This document shows positions 16,862-25,319 of a DNA stretch of 64,000 bases, in pieces. The notes beneath the pieces were generated by a model. That model was not told the origin of the DNA, did no database searches, and saw nothing but the letters and a program-made list of their open reading frames with translations. Origin of the DNA: Treponema sp. (GTDB lineage: Bacteria > Spirochaetota > Spirochaetia > Treponematales > Treponemataceae); contig JAGBIY010000003.1 in the NCBI GenBank assembly GCA_017934745.1, positions 62,001 to 126,000 on the forward strand, read 5' to 3'. The stretch's first letter is position 1. The number at the start of each line of letters is the position of its first letter. The position numbers and the translations under genes are program-made.

Positions 16862-16896
16862 AAAAAAAACGCCAGCCCCTTCTCCGAGACTGGCGT
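16862..16896 (-). terminator. Terminator of the transhydrogenase operon
   Basis: ACGCCAG (16869-16875) pairs with CTGGCGT (16890-16896); on the minus strand it runs into TTTTTTTTG. Confidence 0.75.
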
Positions 16897-16911
16897 ACAT
16901 TTTCGTCACTT

Positions 16912-16938
16912 TGGTGGTTTCGACTGCGCTCAACCACC
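16912..16938. repeat. Short palindrome related to the 24-bp array
   Basis: GGTGGTT and AACCACC flank TCGACTGCGCTC, a close match to the TTCGACTACGCTCAGC unit of the array at 44746. It lies between the pntB stop and its terminator. Confidence 0.5.
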
Positions 16939-16945
16939 GAAAAAA

Positions 16946-18394
16946 CTATTCATTGAACTCGCTCACAAGCGCGCTCACCGTAGCCTTCGCGTCGCCGTAA
17001 ATCATGACGGTGTTGTCGTTCGTGAAGAGCGGGTTCTCGACACCGGAGAATCCTGTACCCTTTCCGCGCTTCAACACGAAGACTGTGCGTGCCTCGTGCG
17101 CGTTGACAATCGGCATACCATAAAGTGGTGAGCTTTCGTCGTGGATGGCATCCGGGTTTACGACGTCGTTCGCGCCGATGACGATTGCGACGTCCACGTT
17201 GCTCATCTGAGGGTTCATCTCGTCGGCAGTCTTGAGCTGCTCGTACGGAACATTAGCTTCGGCGAGCAAAACGTTCATGTGTCCCGGCATACGACCCGCG
17301 ACCGGGTGAATCGCGAAGTTCACCTCCGCTCCGTTCTCCTCAAGCTTGTCGCAGAGTTCCTTGACGGCGTGCTGAGCCTGCGCGACCGCCATACCGTAAC
17401 CAGGAACGAACACGACGTTCTTTGCGGCTTCCAGAATCATGTAGGCGTCTTCCACAGACATCGTCTTCGGTTCCTTCGCAGGACCGGAAGAGCCCTTCTT
17501 CTTTGAGCCGCCGAAGCTCTTGAAAAGGAGAGCGCCGAACGTGCGGTTCATCGCCTTGCACATAATCAATGTCAAAATCAAGCCTGAAGCGCCGACGAGA
17601 CAGCCGGAAACGACGAGAACCGTGTTGTTGATTGCGAAACCGGCGAAAGCGGCGGCCAAGCCAGACAAAGCGTTCAAGAAAGAGATGATGACCGGCATGT
17701 CGCCACCGCCGATTGGGATGACCATCGTGAATCCCAAAAGGAGGAAGATTGCCGTACAGGCGATGACGCCGCATTTCTCGATTTCAGCGAATCCGAACGG
17801 ATTTTCAGCGTTGAAGAATGCATAGGCGATGATTGAAACCAAGCCGAGCACGCACAAAACGCCGTTCACAGCGTTCTTTGCCGGAATCACCCAGCCCTTG
17901 AAAGTCATCTTTCCGCTCAATTTGCCCCAAGCGACCAAAGAACCGGTGAATGCGACAGCACCGATTGCGATTGTAAGGCCGAGAGAGACAGCTGAGAAAT
18001 AGTCGCCTTTTGGAGAAACGATGTACTGCGTCAAAGCGACGAGAAGCGAAGACAAACCGCCGAAGCCGTTGAACAAAGCGACCAATTCCGGCATTCCTGT
18101 CATCTGGACTTTCTTGGACCAGATTGCACCGATGACGGTACCAATCAAGACTGCCGCGATAATCCAGCAGTAGCCGTTTGAAAGAAGAGGATTTCCGCCC
18201 CATGCCGCAGAGTCGGAAGAGAACGCGCTCATTACGTCCTTCTGAATCAGAACCGTCACACAGGCAATCAGCATACCGACCGCTGAATAAGCGTTTCCCT
18301 TGCGGGCTGTATCAGTCTTTCCGAGCAGTTTGATGCCGCGGATGAAGAAGATACAAGAAATCATGTAAAGAATTTTTATCAATGTGTCGTTCAT
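16946..18394 (-). CDS. pntB: NAD(P) transhydrogenase subunit beta
   Basis: 482 residues. The first 280 or so are hydrophobic, with about eight or nine membrane helices of the proton channel (domain II); the rest is the NADP(H)-binding domain III, with GYGMAVAQAQHAV, HPVAGRMPGHMNVLLAEA and VIGANDVVNPDA. With the two alpha subunits it couples hydride transfer between NADH and NADP+ to proton movement. It starts 14 bp after pntA2. Confidence 0.96.
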   Translation of the reverse strand: MNDTLIKILYMISCIFFIRGIKLLGKTDTARKGNAYSAVGMLIACVTVLIQKDVMSAFSSDSAAWGGNPLLSNGYCWIIAAVLIGTVIGAIWSKKVQMTGMPELVALFNGFGGLSSLLVALTQYIVSPKGDYFSAVSLGLTIAIGAVAFTGSLVAWGKLSGKMTFKGWVIPAKNAVNGVLCVLGLVSIIAYAFFNAENPFGFAEIEKCGVIACTAIFLLLGFTMVIPIGGGDMPVIISFLNALSGLAAAFAGFAINNTVLVVSGCLVGASGLILTLIMCKAMNRTFGALLFKSFGGSKKKGSSGPAKEPKTMSVEDAYMILEAAKNVVFVPGYGMAVAQAQHAVKELCDKLEENGAEVNFAIHPVAGRMPGHMNVLLAEANVPYEQLKTADEMNPQMSNVDVAIVIGANDVVNPDAIHDESSPLYGMPIVNAHEARTVFVLKRGKGTGFSGVENPLFTNDNTVMIYGDAKATVSALVSEFNE

Positions 18395-18408
18395 TTTCTC
18401 TTCCCCTC

Positions 18409-18702
18409 TTATTTCTTAGCATCCTTTTTCTTGAACATACCAAGCATGCGGTCTGTGACCATGTAACCGCCGATTACGTTGATAGTCGCAAAAACGATAG
18501 CGAGGAAGCCAAGAACGGCTCCGATCTTGCCGCCGATTTTGACAGCGGCAGCCGTGATTGAAATGGCACCAACAACAGTGATGCCGGAAATAGCGTTGGT
18601 TCCACTCATCAACGGAGTATGAAGCTGTGAAGGAACCTTTGCAATCAACTCCAATCCAAGGAAGGCAGCGATTACAAATACGAAAATAAGCATTATATCC
18701 AT
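18409..18702 (-). CDS. pntA2: NAD(P) transhydrogenase subunit alpha part 2
   Basis: 97 residues with three membrane helices, ending in a basic tail (MFKKKDAKK). Motif QLHTPLMSGTNAISGI is typical of the small membrane subunit of three-part transhydrogenases (PntAB type). A repeat element and a small lipoprotein gene separate it from pntA1. Confidence 0.94.
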   Translation of the reverse strand: MDIMLIFVFVIAAFLGLELIAKVPSQLHTPLMSGTNAISGITVVGAISITAAAVKIGGKIGAVLGFLAIVFATINVIGGYMVTDRMLGMFKKKDAKK

Positions 18703-18720
18703 AATTTTCTCCTATTTTTT

Positions 18721-18818
18721 TGCGTTCCCCCGCTACGCGAGGTCGGGCTTTTCGCACTTCCGCTTTCGCTTCATACCGCAAGCGGTACTGCTTCGCAGGT
18801 GCTACAATCCCTAACGCA
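18721..18818. repeat. Palindromic repeat, second family
   Basis: 98 bp with inverted ends TGCGTT and AACGCA. The inside has an arm CCCCCGCTACGCGAGGTCGG and a nested palindrome TACCGCAAGCGGTACTGC. The last piece is shared with copies B, C and D of the other family. It lies inside the pnt operon, between the lipoprotein gene and pntA2. Confidence 0.65.
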
Positions 18819-18834
18819 TTTGCCAGATTCCAGT

Positions 18835-19005
18835 CTATCTATCCTGTTCAAAATCTTTTAGATATTTGTCTCGAATATCTTTCTTAATTTCTTCGTCCTG
18901 ACCATAATTGTTATCCAATGCAATATTTTCAAAGTCATTAATGGTACAACCAGAAATTAAAAAAACGAACAGAATCAACAGAATCTTAGCAAAATGTCTT
19001 TTCAT
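18835..19005 (-). CDS. Small lipoprotein inside the transhydrogenase operon
   Basis: 56 residues, ATG at 19003-19005, TAG at 18835-18837. It starts two bases after the pntA1 stop, with AAGG upstream. The N-terminus MKRHFAKILLILFVFLISGC is a complete lipoprotein signal with lipidated Cys20; the 36-residue mature part is acidic and ends in charged residues (DKYLKDFEQDR). It is AT-rich compared with the pnt genes. No family recognised. Either a passenger brought in with the adjacent repeat or a treponemal accessory protein. Confidence 0.75.
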   Translation of the reverse strand: MKRHFAKILLILFVFLISGCTINDFENIALDNNYGQDEEIKKDIRDKYLKDFEQDR

Positions 19006-19007
19006 TC

Positions 19008-20138
19008 TTACGCCTTAAACCTCTCGTGAACAATCTGTCCACCCTGTGTGAGCAAGCAGCCCTTCATGATATCGTCTTCCATGTTGACCTTGAACTCTTT
19101 CGCTTCCTTGTCGTAGAAACCTGCGTGAGTGAGGAAAGCAGTGATGTTGCCGGAGAACATCTTCGAAGCGTCATACGGCACCTGCCTCTCAAGCAAATCG
19201 CCGGACATGATTGTGACGCCGTTCTCCGTGACGACATTTTCGAAAAGGATTGAGCCTTCGACATTTCCACCAGTGGAGCAAGCCATGTCGACAACGATTG
19301 AGCCGGGCTGCATCCTGTCGAGGACATTCTTCTCGATAAGGCGAGGAGCCTTGCGTCCGAATACTTTGGCCGTCGTTATTACGATGTTGGCCTTCTCGCA
19401 GACCTTGGCCTGCGCTTCCTTCTGCTTCGCTATCTGCTCTGGAGTCAACTCTTTTGCATAGCCCTGGGCAGTCTGTCCCATTTCGCCCAAGTCAATCTTC
19501 ACGAAAGAAGCACCGAGAGACTTTACCTGCTCCTCAACGACAGGACGGGTATCGAAAGCGTCGACCCTCGCGCCCAAGCGTTTTGCGGTCGCAATTGCCT
19601 GCAAGCCAGCAACACCTACACCGATGACAAAAACGCGGGCAGGATTTATGGTTCCTGCAGGAGTGACCATCATAGGAAGAATTTTTGGAAGATGGGCGGC
19701 GGCGTTCAAAACAGCCACATATCCGGCAAGTGAAGTCTGCGACGACTGGACGTCCATTTTCTGCGCGAGAGTCGTTCTTGGAATCATCTCCAAAGACACG
19801 GCCTGAATCCCGTTCTGAGCGAATTGGTTGAGCAAATCCTTGTTGTTGAAAGGATCCATGTAGCTCAAGTGCAGCGTTCCACTCTTTATCCCATCAATGC
19901 TCTCCGGCTTCATGATGCGGACGATGATTTCCGAATCCGCATATGCGGACTCTTCAGACTCAACGATTGTCGCTCCAGCGGCTTTGTAAGCATCGTCAGA
20001 AAAACCGCTCTTGACACCAGCCTTGCTCACGACCTTTATTTCAAAGCCAAGCGAGACAAGCTTTTTCACGTCATCAGGAATAAGAGCAACGCGCGTCTCA
20101 CGCTCGTTCTTTTCCCTGCAGACCAAAACCTTCTTCAT
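19008..20138 (-). CDS. pntA1: NAD(P) transhydrogenase subunit alpha part 1
   Basis: 376 residues, soluble NAD(H)-binding domain I, related to alanine dehydrogenase. MKKVLVCREKNERETRVALIPDDVKKL is the family N-terminus; VFVIGVGVAGLQAIATAKRLGARVDAFDTR holds the dinucleotide fold; GSIVVDMACSTGGN follows. AAGGAG lies eight bases upstream. First gene of pntA1-(lipoprotein)-pntA2-pntB. Confidence 0.95.
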   Translation of the reverse strand: MKKVLVCREKNERETRVALIPDDVKKLVSLGFEIKVVSKAGVKSGFSDDAYKAAGATIVESEESAYADSEIIVRIMKPESIDGIKSGTLHLSYMDPFNNKDLLNQFAQNGIQAVSLEMIPRTTLAQKMDVQSSQTSLAGYVAVLNAAAHLPKILPMMVTPAGTINPARVFVIGVGVAGLQAIATAKRLGARVDAFDTRPVVEEQVKSLGASFVKIDLGEMGQTAQGYAKELTPEQIAKQKEAQAKVCEKANIVITTAKVFGRKAPRLIEKNVLDRMQPGSIVVDMACSTGGNVEGSILFENVVTENGVTIMSGDLLERQVPYDASKMFSGNITAFLTHAGFYDKEAKEFKVNMEDDIMKGCLLTQGGQIVHERFKA

Positions 20139-20253
20139 AAAGAAACTCCTTTAATTAATGATTTTTTATTATAAATCATTTTTCGCATTTATTATCCAAA
20201 AATGAATTCCTTTTGCAATATAAAGAAGTCGATAAAATAAAAAATTTAAAAAC

Positions 20254-20286
20254 AAAAAAAATCGCCCCCATAAAGAAGGCGATTTT
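20254..20286 (-). terminator. Terminator of the che operon
   Basis: AAAATCGCC (20258-20266) pairs with GGCGATTTT (20278-20286); a T run follows on the minus strand. Confidence 0.75.
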
Positions 20287-20371
20287 AATCCATGATTAAA
20301 CGATGAGTCGAAACAATTGAAAAGCTCAAAAGGTGGACAATGAGGAATTCACAACCACCAATAAGCCCCAA

Positions 20372-20806
20372 TTATTTGAAGATGCCACCGATTCTCTCAA
20401 GAACCTTTTTGCGATCCAACGGCTTGATGATGTAGTTTTTGGCACCAAGAAGGAGAGACTTTTTTACAAGTTCCTCTTTTCCCAAAGCACTTACCATGAC
20501 AACTTTGGCGTTTTTGTCGAAAGCCATGATCTGAGTAAGAGCTTCAATACCATCCATGCGTGGCATTGTAATATCCATAGTGACCAAATCGACATTAGGG
20601 CAGAGATCCTTGTACTTATCAACTCCGTCTTTTCCGTCAACGGCGGTCGCTACGACTTCATATCCTTCACTTGTCAAAATCTGACCAAGCTGTTTCGCAA
20701 CGAACATTGAATCATCAACGACCAGAACACGGATTTTTCGTCCATCTGCAGTAATTCCTTCTGGCGGACGCTCATTGATTGAAGGGAAATCTCCTTTTGT
20801 TTTCAT
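20372..20806 (-). CDS. cheY: Chemotaxis response regulator CheY
   Basis: 144 residues with a 24-residue leader before the receiver domain. Acidic pocket DD31-32, phosphorylated Asp78 in VTMDITMPRMDG, a Ser in VSALGK and Lys128 in NYIIKPL. Phosphorylated by CheA, it acts on the flagellar switch. Order cheA-cheW/R-cheX-cheY as in T. pallidum. AAGGAG lies eight bases upstream. Confidence 0.95.
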   Translation of the reverse strand: MKTKGDFPSINERPPEGITADGRKIRVLVVDDSMFVAKQLGQILTSEGYEVVATAVDGKDGVDKYKDLCPNVDLVTMDITMPRMDGIEALTQIMAFDKNAKVVMVSALGKEELVKKSLLLGAKNYIIKPLDRKKVLERIGGIFK

Positions 20807-20820
20807 TTCGACACTCCTTG

Positions 20821-21306
20821 TTATACGCGTTCGCGAATTGCGACGTTTACTTCAATTTTACCACAATCTGTAATAAGAGGAACAATCAATGCCTCGACAT
20901 TGCTTGTACTACCACCCATCGCAGCAATTTCCATTTTTTCACCAGCGAACAAAGCTGGTGGCGTGAGATCGAACTTGAACCCCTGCTCATGGAGCTTCGT
21001 AACAGCCTGAGCGGTTATAAGATTCGCAAGTTCGCTAATCGTAGCCTTCGCCATATCATCGAATTCAGTGAATTTCTCACCGAAGTTCATGGCGGAAGCG
21101 ATATTCAATGCCGTCTCCAAAGTCATATCGAAGAGAACACGCCCCTCAACATCACCCGCAAGACCAACAAACGCTGCAACGCCCATAACAGGCATCGCTG
21201 TAGATTTTAGATACAAATCACCACGTGTAACTGTAGCACCATTGAGAACTTCTTTCAAAACCTGATATGAAGTTTCAACAAATGGGTTAATATACTCTAC
21301 TCTCAT
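20821..21306 (-). CDS. cheX: CheY-phosphate phosphatase CheX
   Basis: 161 residues from the ATG at 21306, with AGGAG nine bases upstream (a TTG at 21315 sits against the Shine-Dalgarno and is rejected). The CheC/CheX/FliY signature E-x-x-N is Glu92/Asn95 in ISELANLITAQA. Spirochaetal CheX is the main dephosphorylase of CheY-P. Encoded 14 bp before cheY. Confidence 0.93.
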   Translation of the reverse strand: MRVEYINPFVETSYQVLKEVLNGATVTRGDLYLKSTAMPVMGVAAFVGLAGDVEGRVLFDMTLETALNIASAMNFGEKFTEFDDMAKATISELANLITAQAVTKLHEQGFKFDLTPPALFAGEKMEIAAMGGSTSNVEALIVPLITDCGKIEVNVAIRERV

Positions 21307-21332
21307 GGGCTTCAACTCCTGTATTATATATT

Positions 21333-22796
21333 TTATTTTTTATTGAAAACAGTGACAGAACCAACAGCCTGGCCCGACCATTTTCCAGAAGAATCAAGAT
21401 TCGAAAGAACTTCGTTTTGTCCAACAATCGCGATTCCATTACCCTTGAGCTTTTCACCGAAATCATCAGCAAGCTTTTTCTGAACATCAGGAGCAAGGAA
21501 CGAAAGAACATCGCGAGCCAACACAATGTCGACAGGCGGAAGTGCATTCGTGTTAGAGCAATCGTGGTACTCGAACATTATGCTGTCCTTTATCTCAGGC
21601 GAGAATGTGTACTCGCCCGATGCCTTCTTAGAAAGATACGGAGAATACCAATCCGTCGCAATATCGGCAGGAACAGCAAGAATCGTAGCATTTGAAATGC
21701 TCAACAAATCAATCTCGTGCGCATATATCTTTATTTTAGCATCTGGATAGCGCTTTTTCAAAATACAAGCGAACGAATATGTTTCGAAACCTTTTCCACA
21801 GCCAAGATTCCAGACGACAATCTGTTTCGCAGAATTATCAGGAAGAGCCTTGCAAACTGCATCGGCATAATCCTTTTTCCACCATGTTCCAGAACACGGA
21901 GAGTAGAATCCCTTCAAGAACGCATCAGCATCGTCCGGGGTCTGCAACTGAGTCTTATCGCTTCCCCTTTCCGATTCCCAATCAGAATAGCGACTTTCCA
22001 CCCACTTCTCATTGAGTCCTGTAACGTTGAATTTCCGCATGGAAGACAACCCAGTGATTATGAATGAATAGTCGACCTTTTCCTTCTTAGGTTCCGGCTT
22101 CGGCTCAGCAGCCTTTGCAGGAGCCGCAACGGCAGCCTTTGTCTCCGCGACTTTCTGAGCGGCTGATTTCTGCGCAGTCTGAATAGCGATTTTGGAAGAG
22201 ACTTCTTTTGCTGGAACATCAGCATTCGCAGGCTCCGCACTCTCCTGCTTTGAACCGAAAATCCTCTCGATATCAAGCAAAATGTACAATCTATTGTTTA
22301 CTTCAACAACACCCTGAATGTATTTTATGTTTATGTCGCCGAACAGAGGATGAGGAGGGTTTATTGTCGATTTCTGAATACCAACAACCTTGTCGATATC
22401 ATCGACGACAACTCCAAAAATCTGCTCTCCAACCGAAACAATGAGCATATTCTCTATCGCATCATACTGACGCTCTGGAACTTCGATATTGAAGAACAAA
22501 CGCAAATCCACAATTGGAATAATTTCACCACGAAGATTGTAGACTCCGAGAACAAAAGGAAGCGCATTCGGAACATAAGTGAAACGTCCAGCCTTCGCAA
22601 TTTCCTTGACTTTCATGATGTCGATGGCATAGTCCTTTCCCGCAAGAGAAAAAGTCACCATCTTGTAGTCGATTATCGTTGCAAGATTGTCGATTTTATC
22701 TCCTGCGGCATCTGGACCGGCGAGACTCTGTAGACTTCCAAGGCTTTCCTTCAAAACAGCATTGATTGAAGGTTTTGTATTCGTATTTTCTGCCAT
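21333..22796 (-). CDS. cheW: CheW-CheR-like fusion protein
   Basis: 487 residues. Residues 45-190 are a CheW domain (FSLAGKDYAIDIMKVKEIAK, YNLRGEIIPIVDLR), which couples CheA to receptors. An Ala/Pro/Lys linker of about 60 residues follows. From about 250 the sequence resembles the SAM domain of CheR methyltransferases: VVWNLGCGKGFETYSFA, IKIYAHEIDLLSISNA and DIVLARDVLSFL. The usual CheR N-terminal helical domain is not recognisable, so receptor methylation by this domain is uncertain. Treponemes carry such long CheW proteins in this operon. Confidence 0.88.
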   Translation of the reverse strand: MAENTNTKPSINAVLKESLGSLQSLAGPDAAGDKIDNLATIIDYKMVTFSLAGKDYAIDIMKVKEIAKAGRFTYVPNALPFVLGVYNLRGEIIPIVDLRLFFNIEVPERQYDAIENMLIVSVGEQIFGVVVDDIDKVVGIQKSTINPPHPLFGDINIKYIQGVVEVNNRLYILLDIERIFGSKQESAEPANADVPAKEVSSKIAIQTAQKSAAQKVAETKAAVAAPAKAAEPKPEPKKEKVDYSFIITGLSSMRKFNVTGLNEKWVESRYSDWESERGSDKTQLQTPDDADAFLKGFYSPCSGTWWKKDYADAVCKALPDNSAKQIVVWNLGCGKGFETYSFACILKKRYPDAKIKIYAHEIDLLSISNATILAVPADIATDWYSPYLSKKASGEYTFSPEIKDSIMFEYHDCSNTNALPPVDIVLARDVLSFLAPDVQKKLADDFGEKLKGNGIAIVGQNEVLSNLDSSGKWSGQAVGSVTVFNKK

Positions 22797-22817
22797 ACCT
22801 TTCTCCTGTACTCCAGA

Positions 22818-25199
22818 CTAGTCCGCCAAACTGTTTTCCTGACGAGCTTCTTTCTCTTGGCGAACACCAAGCTCAAGGAGCTGATTGACATCGATGATGA
22901 GGGAAACAGAACCATCTCCAAGGATAGAAGCACCTGCGATTCCTGGCGACTGGGTAAACTGATCGCGAAGAGGCTTGATTACGACATCTTCCTCTCCAAT
23001 CAAATTATCGACCATGATTCCGATTTTCTTTTCCTGAGAACCGACAATTACGACGAAGCAGTACTCGCCTTCCTCGTTCGTTTTTATATTGAACAAACGG
23101 CTGAGCCTAAGAACACTTATGACTTCATTTCTGACGTTCAAAACTTCATAGTTGTCGATTGTGTTTATCTCCGACTTCTTCACACGGACACTTTCAATGA
23201 CCGACGCGATTGGAATCGAATAAACCTCGCGACCGACGCGAACAAGAAGTCCCTGAATGATGGCCAACGTAAGCGGCAATCTGATGCTGAACTTCGAGCC
23301 TTTTCCTTTTTCAGTCGTGACATTGACAGTACCGTTGAGCTTGTCGATCATGTTCTTCACGACATCGAGACCGACGCCGCGACCTGAAACATTCGTGATT
23401 TTCTCAGCTGTGGAGAAGCCCGGCATGAAAATGAGCTGAGCGGCTTCCTGATCACTCAAAACCTTGTTTGGATGAATCAAACCTTTTGAAACAGCCTTTG
23501 CCTTGACCTTCTCGACATCGATTCCGCCACCATCATCGACAACATCGATGATAATCATGTTGCCTTCGTTCGCAGCCTTCAAGAGAACTGTTCCCGTCTC
23601 GTCTTTTCCTGCAGCCTTTCGCTTGTCAGGCGACTCGATTCCGTGGTCGACAGAGTTTCTCACGCAGTGCATGATAGGATCCATCAAGTCATCGATTACA
23701 GTCTTGTCGAGCTCGGTCTCCTCACCTTCAATCTGCAATGTGACTTTCTTGTGCAAGTCCTTCTGCAAATCGCGGACGACGCGTGGGAAGCGGTCGAAAA
23801 TCTGGCTGATAGGAACCATTCGGATTTTCATGACGCCTTCCTGAAGCTCGCCGGCGATTCTTCCCAAGTTCTGCGTGGAAGAATGGAATTTTGAGTTCAA
23901 ATCCTTGAACTTCGTCTCGAACGAGTCAAAGTAGTTTGCGATATCGCCGAACTCTTGCGTAATATTGTTCTTTATATCCTTGACTGCGACACCGTTCTGA
24001 ATCTCATCAAGATACTGCGGCAACTGCTCGAACATTTTGCGGACCTTCTCTTTGAAGGAAGCGTCCAAAGTCTGGAAATTGACGAGCATGTCGGCCAACT
24101 GTGTAGCGCTCTGGTTGAAAGACGCTTTTGTGATTACAGTCTCAGAAATCAAGTTGAGCAAGTAGTCGATTCTCTTTGAGTCTACGCGCAAAGTGGAACT
24201 TTGCTGTGCGTGTCCTGTCGCAGGAGCCGACTTTGCTGGAGTCTTTGCTGGCTCCGGTTTTGCGGCAGCGGCTGGAGTTGACGGAGCAGCAGAAGCCGCA
24301 GCAGCAGCTGGCGTCTCGACTTTTGCCGGAGCCGAAACAGGAGCCACAGGCTGAGAGACAGACGAACTTGAAGAGGATATCGAATCCTTTGAAACAGCGT
24401 CGTCCAAGCACTTGGCATCGACGCTCAGCGTTACATCGCTTATGAATGCTACATCCTCAAGCTGCTCGGCAGAGTTTGTCGAAGCGAGATAGTATACAAC
24501 TTCTTTGTAGAATTCATCCTTGTAGAGGTCGTCGAAATCAGGGACGGTCTTCAAGACTGTTCCATGGTTCTTGAGGGTCGCATAGACCTGGATTCCACCG
24601 ACAGAGTTCATCGGATTGTTCTCGTCGAACACGACAGTCACAGACCAAAGCTTTTGGCCACCTGTACAATCCTGCTTCAACTCGGCAAGCTCATACTCAG
24701 GAATAGCGACGACAGTCTGAGCCGGAGCGGCAGGAGCCGATTCCGCTGCAGGTTTCACAGGAGCGGCGGGCGCAGCCGGAGCTGCTTTAGCCTTTCCAGA
24801 ACCATCAGGAATCATCGACCTGATTTTTTCAGAAATTTCATCGACACTCTTATCATAGATGCCGCCATTGGTACGCGCCTCAAGCATGTCCTTTATAACA
24901 TCGAGTGCTGTAAGAAGCGTATCGACTACATCCTCAGTGACCTTCACCCTGTCAGAACGAACCTCATCGAGAAGGTCTTCCATCGTGTGAGCAAAATGGG
25001 AAATTTCAGTAAATTCAACAGTAGCTGAGTTTCCTTTCAATGTATGAGCCGCGCGGAAAATTTCGTCGATGGCATCATGGTTATTAGGATCCTGCTCAAT
25101 AGCAAGAATATTGCTTTCGAGATTGTCAACCATCTGTTCCGATTCAGAAAAGTAGTCTTTCAACAACTCTTCATTGTTTGCATCAAGATAATCACTCAT
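22818..25199 (-). CDS. cheA: Chemotaxis histidine kinase CheA
   Basis: 793 residues. Hpt domain with His52 in AAHTLKGNSATVEF, then an Ala/Pro-rich linker with a P2-like region (about 170-260), a second Ala/Pro linker, the dimerisation domain, the ATP-binding domain (HCVRNSVDHGIESP, DDGGGID, GFSTAEKITNVSGRGVGLDVVK) and a C-terminal CheW-like domain ending near LLELGVRQE. Autophosphorylates and passes phosphate to CheY. First gene of the operon; no Shine-Dalgarno, but a good -35/-10 ends seven bases before the ATG. Confidence 0.97.
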   Translation of the reverse strand: MSDYLDANNEELLKDYFSESEQMVDNLESNILAIEQDPNNHDAIDEIFRAAHTLKGNSATVEFTEISHFAHTMEDLLDEVRSDRVKVTEDVVDTLLTALDVIKDMLEARTNGGIYDKSVDEISEKIRSMIPDGSGKAKAAPAAPAAPVKPAAESAPAAPAQTVVAIPEYELAELKQDCTGGQKLWSVTVVFDENNPMNSVGGIQVYATLKNHGTVLKTVPDFDDLYKDEFYKEVVYYLASTNSAEQLEDVAFISDVTLSVDAKCLDDAVSKDSISSSSSSVSQPVAPVSAPAKVETPAAAAASAAPSTPAAAAKPEPAKTPAKSAPATGHAQQSSTLRVDSKRIDYLLNLISETVITKASFNQSATQLADMLVNFQTLDASFKEKVRKMFEQLPQYLDEIQNGVAVKDIKNNITQEFGDIANYFDSFETKFKDLNSKFHSSTQNLGRIAGELQEGVMKIRMVPISQIFDRFPRVVRDLQKDLHKKVTLQIEGEETELDKTVIDDLMDPIMHCVRNSVDHGIESPDKRKAAGKDETGTVLLKAANEGNMIIIDVVDDGGGIDVEKVKAKAVSKGLIHPNKVLSDQEAAQLIFMPGFSTAEKITNVSGRGVGLDVVKNMIDKLNGTVNVTTEKGKGSKFSIRLPLTLAIIQGLLVRVGREVYSIPIASVIESVRVKKSEINTIDNYEVLNVRNEVISVLRLSRLFNIKTNEEGEYCFVVIVGSQEKKIGIMVDNLIGEEDVVIKPLRDQFTQSPGIAGASILGDGSVSLIIDVNQLLELGVRQEKEARQENSLAD

Positions 25200-25234
25200 A
25201 CAAAATATTTTAACAGTTAGTTTTTCAAAGTCAA
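25200..25234 (-). promoter_or_regulatory. Leaderless promoter of the che operon
   Basis: Minus strand: TTGACT (25229-25234), a 16-bp spacer, TAAAAT (25207-25212), then ATTTTGT and the cheA ATG. One of the best examples of the class in this window. Confidence 0.65.
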
Positions 25235-25235
25235 G

Positions 25236-25281
25236 AAAAAAAGCGCAGATTTGACTACTTCGAACAACAATCTGCGCTTTA
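25236..25281. terminator. Terminator of dapL
   Basis: AAAGCGCAGATT (25240-25251) pairs perfectly with AATCTGCGCTTT (25269-25280). On the minus strand a T run follows, just before the cheA -35. Confidence 0.8.
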
Positions 25282-25319
25282 TTTTTCCTATTTATTGGAG
25301 ATTTTTAACAAAAAATAAA

